From an uncultured Nitrospirales bacterium (lineage in GTDB: Bacteria; Nitrospirota; Nitrospiria; Nitrospirales; UBA8639): DNA of 64,000 nt. The stretch covers positions 2,769,499-2,833,498 of the forward strand of contig OY282373.1 in NCBI GenBank assembly GCA_958295805.1. The letters run 5' to 3'. The notes beneath the pieces are model-generated. The model was not told the origin of the DNA. It saw nothing but the letters and a program-made list of their open reading frames with translations, and made no database searches. Shown here piece after piece: positions 60,824 to 64,000 of the stretch (position 1 is the first letter of the stretch; every line of letters starts with the position of its first letter). The translations under genes and the position numbers were made by a program.

Positions 60824-61549
60824 TTAATGGAGATGGAACGCATCTCCCATGTACACGCACGTCAAAATCGTAAAGATATAGGCTTGAATAAAGGCAATTC
60901 CCAATTCCAATCCGTACAACGCCACGGTAAAGGAAAAGGGAAGCCATCCAATCAGTAACCCACCACTGATTGTCAATCCAAAAAGGACCCCGAGAATGAC
61001 GTGCCCCGCGGTCATATTGGCAAACAATCGCACCGCTAAGGAAATAGGACGCGCCAATTGACTAATCAATTCAATGGGAACCATGAGTGGCACCAACCAA
61101 CCGGGAGTCCCGGGGGGCACGAGAATGCCCAAAAACTTTGCCCCGTGTAATTTCAGCCCGACGACGAGACTGAGGGCATACACGCTCAAAGCAAAGACGC
61201 CGGTCACGACGAGTTGACTGGTGACCGTATAGGAGCCGGGAATCAGTCCCAGGAGATTGCAAAACAAAATAAACAAAAAGAGGCTGGCGATGAGCGGAAA
61301 AAACCGCATCCCTTCCGGCCCCATGGTTTCGTGAATCATCCCCCGAATAAACTCCACCAGCATTTCAGCCAGGCTTTGCAATTTGGTGGGGACAAGCGAT
61401 CCCGACGAACGCGCCATGAGCATCAAGCCCCCGATCAGTCCCACCGCCAGGAACATCATGACCACGGCCTTGTTGATTGAAACGTCGAGGCCGAACAGCG
61501 ACAGGGGAATAATCGTGTGCAGTTCAAAAGGATGGAGTGGATGTTCCAA
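60824..61549 (-). CDS. atpB: ATP synthase F0 subunit a
   Basis: A 241-residue polytopic subunit forming the proton half-channels. The essential Arg is in ISQLARPISLAVRLFANMTAGH, with the C-terminal GLELGIAFIQAYIFTILTCVY typical of the family. It is 58 bp upstream of atpE on the same strand. The atpZ/atpI-like gene precedes it, with a family A repeat in the gap. Confidence 0.95.
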   Translation of the reverse strand: MEHPLHPFELHTIIPLSLFGLDVSINKAVVMMFLAVGLIGGLMLMARSSGSLVPTKLQSLAEMLVEFIRGMIHETMGPEGMRFFPLIASLFLFILFCNLLGLIPGSYTVTSQLVVTGVFALSVYALSLVVGLKLHGAKFLGILVPPGTPGWLVPLMVPIELISQLARPISLAVRLFANMTAGHVILGVLFGLTISGGLLIGWLPFSFTVALYGLELGIAFIQAYIFTILTCVYMGDAFHLH

Positions 61550-61596
61550 AAAAACCCTCGTGTTCGCGTCAGTGGAAACGTGACGATTGATCCAAC

Positions 61597-61620
61597 CCTT
61601 CGAGGCTCAGAGCAAGCGTT
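61597..61620. repeat. Dispersed repeat, family A
   Basis: CCCTTCGAGGCTCAGAGCAA then GCGT. Read on the minus strand it supplies the last codons and stop of the atpZ/I-like gene. Confidence 0.8.
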
Positions 61621-61822
61621 GGGCACTCCGGTAGGCGTTGCGCACACCCGCAATCAAGCCGAGAATGAGGCCGACCACCATCCCCCACGGGTCAGTCGAA
61701 AACACATAGGAGTCAGCGACCCAACCTAATCCGCCACCGACCATCAGCGCGGCCAGCAACTCCGTCCCCATTCGCACGGCTTGGCCTAACCCGGCATACA
61801 AGGGATCAGGTGATGAAGGCAT
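61607..61822 (-). CDS. AtpZ/AtpI family protein
   Basis: A 71-residue protein with two membrane helices (TELLAALMVGGGLGWVADS and WGMVVGLILGLIAGVRNAYR), matching the AtpZ/AtpI assembly factor family at the head of F0 operons. It is thought to help assemble the c ring or carry Mg2+. ATG 61822 follows a candidate promoter. Its stop lies in a family A repeat. Confidence 0.87.
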   Translation of the reverse strand: MPSSPDPLYAGLGQAVRMGTELLAALMVGGGLGWVADSYVFSTDPWGMVVGLILGLIAGVRNAYRSAQRLL

Positions 61823-61850
61823 GGCACTCGTCCTCAAATTCGGGGGCATC

Positions 61851-61880
61851 ATTCAAACAGAACGTCGATAATATTGTCAA
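61851..61880 (-). promoter_or_regulatory. Candidate promoter of the F0 operon
   Basis: Minus strand TTGACA (61875-61880), 18-base spacer, TTGAAT (61851-61856). It is placed about 30 bp before the atpZ/I-like start. Confidence 0.4.
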
Positions 61881-61916
61881 CTTGATCGTAGAGACAACCG
61901 TCCTTCTCACTCTCAC

Positions 61917-61938
61917 CCTTCGAGGCTCAGGGCAAGCT
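61917..61938. repeat. Dispersed repeat, family A
   Basis: CCCTTCGAGGCTCAGGGCAA then GC. It lies in the divergent promoter region between the F0 operon and pabB. Confidence 0.85.
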
Positions 61939-62062
61939 TTCTCAAGCAGGGGCTTTCTCTCCCTCCCGACTCCCGCTATGATAGACAAAAAAGGAACGGC
62001 CCGCGCATGGTAAAGCCGTCTTGCTCCCGGGCCGTCCCGCGTCCCCGACACCCTGACTTCTC

Positions 62063-63604
62063 ATGACCATGGGCCAGTCCGTTCTTCCTTCTCGTTCTTC
62101 GATTATCAAGGACGCGGGAGTTTTTCCGCTGACCCGGACCAAATCCTTGATTGACGACAGTCCATGGACACTCTATCAACGGATGGCCGCCCCCGGCCGA
62201 CCGTCGGTGCTGCTTGAAAGCGGGAAAGGGCCTTGGGGTTCAGCCCGCTATTCCTTTCTGGCCAGCAACCCGTACCTCATTTTTTCCGGAGGACGGGGAC
62301 ACTATACCCTTGAAACGGCACAAGGAAAAACGCAGCATCACGGGGATACCCTCCCCGCCTTATTGAAGTTCCTGAGCCCGTCCATTGTTCCCCGCTCTCC
62401 CTTCCTGCCGCCGTTTATCGGTGGAGCCGTCGGATACATGAGTTACGACGTTGTTCGACACTATGAACCGCTCCCTTCTCTCGCAGTCCATGACCCATCG
62501 TTGCCGGATTTGGAATTTCTGTTTTTTGATTTACTGGTCGCCGTTGATCACCAGACGCACATGCTCCATATTCTGTTCACCCCGGCTCCTGACCGGCTTC
62601 TCTCGGAATCCCATGATGCCTTGTGCCGCGAAGGCGCGACGCGAATGGCCGAGCTTGAACGGGCTCTCGGTTCACCCTCCCCCTCACCCCTGCCCTCTCC
62701 CAGTGGGGGAAGGGGGTCAGGGGGTACCCTTGATTTCCACAGTATTCAGGCCACGCAATCAGAACGGGAATATGTCCAGCGCGTTCAATGGTGCCAGGAC
62801 TTCATCCGTGCCGGCGACATTTATCAAGCCAACCTGTCCCACCGATTTTCCGTGGAGTTCCATCCGGCAGAGGACCATTCACTTCAGGCGGTCGGCCAAA
62901 CCTTGTATCACCGTCTGCGAAGCGTGAATCCTTCGCCTTTTTCCGGTTTATTCGTAACCGAGAACCTTGCCTTAGTGTCCTCGTCTCCGGAACGACTGGT
63001 ACGGCTCGCCTGCAGCCACGTGAACATGCGCCCCATTGCCGGCACGCGACCGCGCGGTCGCACGGCGATTGAAGATCATGCCTTGGTTGATACCCTCCGG
63101 ATTGATAAGAAAGAACGGGCGGAACACGTCATGTTGGTGGACCTCGCCCGCAATGATCTCGGGCGAGTCTGTAACTATGGGTCGGTCCACGTTGATGAGT
63201 TCATGACGATTGAACAGTATTCCCACGTGGCACACTTGGTTTCCGAAGTCAGCGGAACCCTCAAGCCTTCTTGCACGACGCTGGACCTCATTCGCTCCGT
63301 GTTCCCCGGAGGAACGATCACCGGCGCGCCTAAGATTCGCTGCATGGAAATCATCGAAGAACTGGAACCCGTTCGGCGAGGGCCGTACACCGGCTCGCTG
63401 GGGTATCTGAGTTGGACCGGAGACTTGGACTTCAACATTATCATTCGCACCATGGTGTTGACTCGGCAACGGGCTTACCTTCAAGTCGGCGCCGGCATCG
63501 TCGCGGACTCCCAGCCCCATCGTGAGTATCAAGAAACCCTCTACAAAGCCCAAGCCCTGATTGAAGCCTGTTCCCTCTCTCCTGGTGGGAAAGGCCCAAG
63601 GTGA
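62063..63604 (+). CDS. pabB: Chorismate-utilising enzyme, PabB/TrpE component I
   Basis: A 513-residue chorismate-binding enzyme. The N-terminal domain (GAVGYMSYDVVRHYE) is followed by the catalytic domain with SSPERLVRL, RPIAGTRPRGRT, LVDLARNDLGRVC, FPGGTITGAPKIRCMEII and LDFNIIIRTMVL. The next gene is a PabC-type lyase, which points to aminodeoxychorismate synthase. However, the diagnostic position reads PIAGT (Ala, as in anthranilate synthase) rather than PIKGT, so TrpE activity is possible. A 17-residue Pro/Gly/Ser insert at about 204-220 is encoded by repeat family E. Confidence 0.85.
   Translation: MTMGQSVLPSRSSIIKDAGVFPLTRTKSLIDDSPWTLYQRMAAPGRPSVLLESGKGPWGSARYSFLASNPYLIFSGGRGHYTLETAQGKTQHHGDTLPALLKFLSPSIVPRSPFLPPFIGGAVGYMSYDVVRHYEPLPSLAVHDPSLPDLEFLFFDLLVAVDHQTHMLHILFTPAPDRLLSESHDALCREGATRMAELERALGSPSPSPLPSPSGGRGSGGTLDFHSIQATQSEREYVQRVQWCQDFIRAGDIYQANLSHRFSVEFHPAEDHSLQAVGQTLYHRLRSVNPSPFSGLFVTENLALVSSSPERLVRLACSHVNMRPIAGTRPRGRTAIEDHALVDTLRIDKKERAEHVMLVDLARNDLGRVCNYGSVHVDEFMTIEQYSHVAHLVSEVSGTLKPSCTTLDLIRSVFPGGTITGAPKIRCMEIIEELEPVRRGPYTGSLGYLSWTGDLDFNIIIRTMVLTRQRAYLQVGAGIVADSQPHREYQETLYKAQALIEACSLSPGGKGPR
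62674..62724. repeat. Dispersed palindromic repeat, family E, in pabB
   Basis: CCCTCTCCCAGTGGGGGAAG forms the core hairpin. The 51-bp insertion preserves the reading frame and is translated as SPSPSPLPSPSGGRGSGG. Confidence 0.85.
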
Positions 63605-63610
63605 AGGGGA
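63572..63610. repeat. Dispersed repeat, family E variant
   Basis: CCCTCTCTCCTGGTGGGAAA plus GGCCCAAGGTGAAGGGG. It forms the last codons and stop of pabB. Confidence 0.7.
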
Positions 63611-63629
63611 GACGTTGGAGGACGCAAAC

Positions 63630-64000
63630 GTGTGGGTGTATCTGAATGACCGGATGGTGGACCAAGACGAGGCTCGGATCTCCGTGTTCGACCGTGGATT
63701 TTTGTATGGAGACGGCGTGTTTGAAACCGTGCGAATCTATGACGGAGTTCCGGTCTGGCTGACTCGCCATCTGGCACGACTCACCCGCTCCTGCCAAGCC
63801 ATTGCCTTGGACTTGCCTCTCCCTGAAAAGAATTGGCCCGACGTCTTTCAGCAAGTCATTGACCGCAATCAGTTAAATCATGCGGTGATTCGCCTGACCC
63901 TTTCACGGGGAAGCCCCTCACTCTGGCCCTCTCCCAGTGGGAGAGGTGAGGGAAAGGGAGAGGCGCATGATGAGGAGGGAGGGAACCCGACGGTGGTGCT
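63630..64000 (+). CDS. pabC: Aminotransferase class IV (PabC/IlvE-like), 3' end outside window
   Basis: The first 123 residues of a PLP fold-type IV enzyme: VYLNDRMVDQDEARISVFDRGFLYGDGVFETVRIYDGVP is canonical (positions 2-40), followed by HLARLTRSCQAIALDLPLP. With PabB upstream it is probably 4-amino-4-deoxychorismate lyase making p-aminobenzoate for folate; a branched-chain aminotransferase is the alternative. Start is GTG 63630 with GGAGG eight bases upstream. At about residues 96-112 a family E repeat adds PSLWPSPSGRGEGKGEA in frame after LTLSRGS. Confidence 0.85.
   Translation, partial: MWVYLNDRMVDQDEARISVFDRGFLYGDGVFETVRIYDGVPVWLTRHLARLTRSCQAIALDLPLPEKNWPDVFQQVIDRNQLNHAVIRLTLSRGSPSLWPSPSGRGEGKGEAHDEEGGNPTVV
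63911..63965. repeat. Dispersed palindromic repeat, family E, in pabC
   Basis: CCCTCTCCCAGTGGGAGAGG is a perfect hairpin core, with CCCCTCACTCTGG and GGTGAGGGAAAGGG outside. It inserts in frame into the PabC-like coding sequence. Confidence 0.85.

Overview
The window looks like a moderately GC-rich chromosome of a free-living Gram-negative bacterium, most likely a member of Nitrospirota close to Nitrospira. That placement is inferred from gene content: a hopanoid-associated epimerase beside a polyprenyl synthase, a bacterial deoxyhypusine-synthase-like protein with a pyruvoyl arginine decarboxylase, an orphan CbbQ-type ATPase, an F0-only ATP synthase cluster and many short dispersed palindromes. 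No rRNA or taxonomic marker settles it.

Region 1 (1-19.7 kb) is mostly housekeeping. It holds glucokinase and ribose-5-phosphate isomerase, an HtrA/Deg protease whose N-terminus is built from repeats, tRNA-Glu, a DHS-like enzyme, a DsbA-like thioredoxin, an aldehyde dehydrogenase, a PhoD-type phosphatase, pyruvoyl arginine decarboxylase, exonuclease III, AnmK, a GNAT, an esterase, a methyltransferase, and a BolA/monothiol glutaredoxin pair.

Region 2 (19.7-22.9 kb) is a decayed accessory patch. It contains a frameshifted BrnT toxin with an intact partner, broken DUF4160 and DUF2442 genes, a DUF6166-like protein, an exported ankyrin protein, a small C2H2-type zinc finger and a thermonuclease. 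At least three families of short palindromic repeats are interspersed.

Region 3 (22.9-37.9 kb) carries a MidA-like methyltransferase, a GAF histidine kinase without its phosphoacceptor histidine, a carotenoid/hopanoid/isoprenoid operon (CruF-like, HpnA, IspA), and a small protein with a C4HC3 (PHD-like) cysteine pattern. It also carries a Phd/PIN toxin-antitoxin module lying between a decayed copy of the uvrA 3' end and the real uvrA, then RuvB and a DUF1016-nuclease/XRE module.

Region 4 (37.9-56 kb) holds a Slam-type outer-membrane translocator with a TbpB-like lipoprotein client (frameshifted as read), UbiE/MenG, a B12-binding radical SAM protein, two DUF1640 coiled-coil paralogues, an orphan CbbQ, and an ATP-grasp-like protein. 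A methyltransferase gene is flanked by 158-bp direct repeats. A run of apparently co-transcribed genes follows: glutaredoxin, lysine 2,3-aminomutase, dCTP deaminase, a membrane protein, two glycosyltransferases and an SDR, with LipB convergent.

Region 5 (56-64 kb) has a 35-residue lysine-rich histone-H1-like peptide, a HARE-HTH protein, RlmN, LarE, two gene remnants, the F0 genes atpZ/I-B-E-F, and a PabB/PabC pair that runs off the end.

Two themes stand out. First, short dispersed repeats repeatedly enter or border genes and supply start codons, Shine-Dalgarno sequences, stop codons or in-frame peptides. Second, two cargo segments (a toxin-antitoxin module and a methyltransferase) are each bracketed by long direct duplications of a neighbouring gene end, with no transposase visible.
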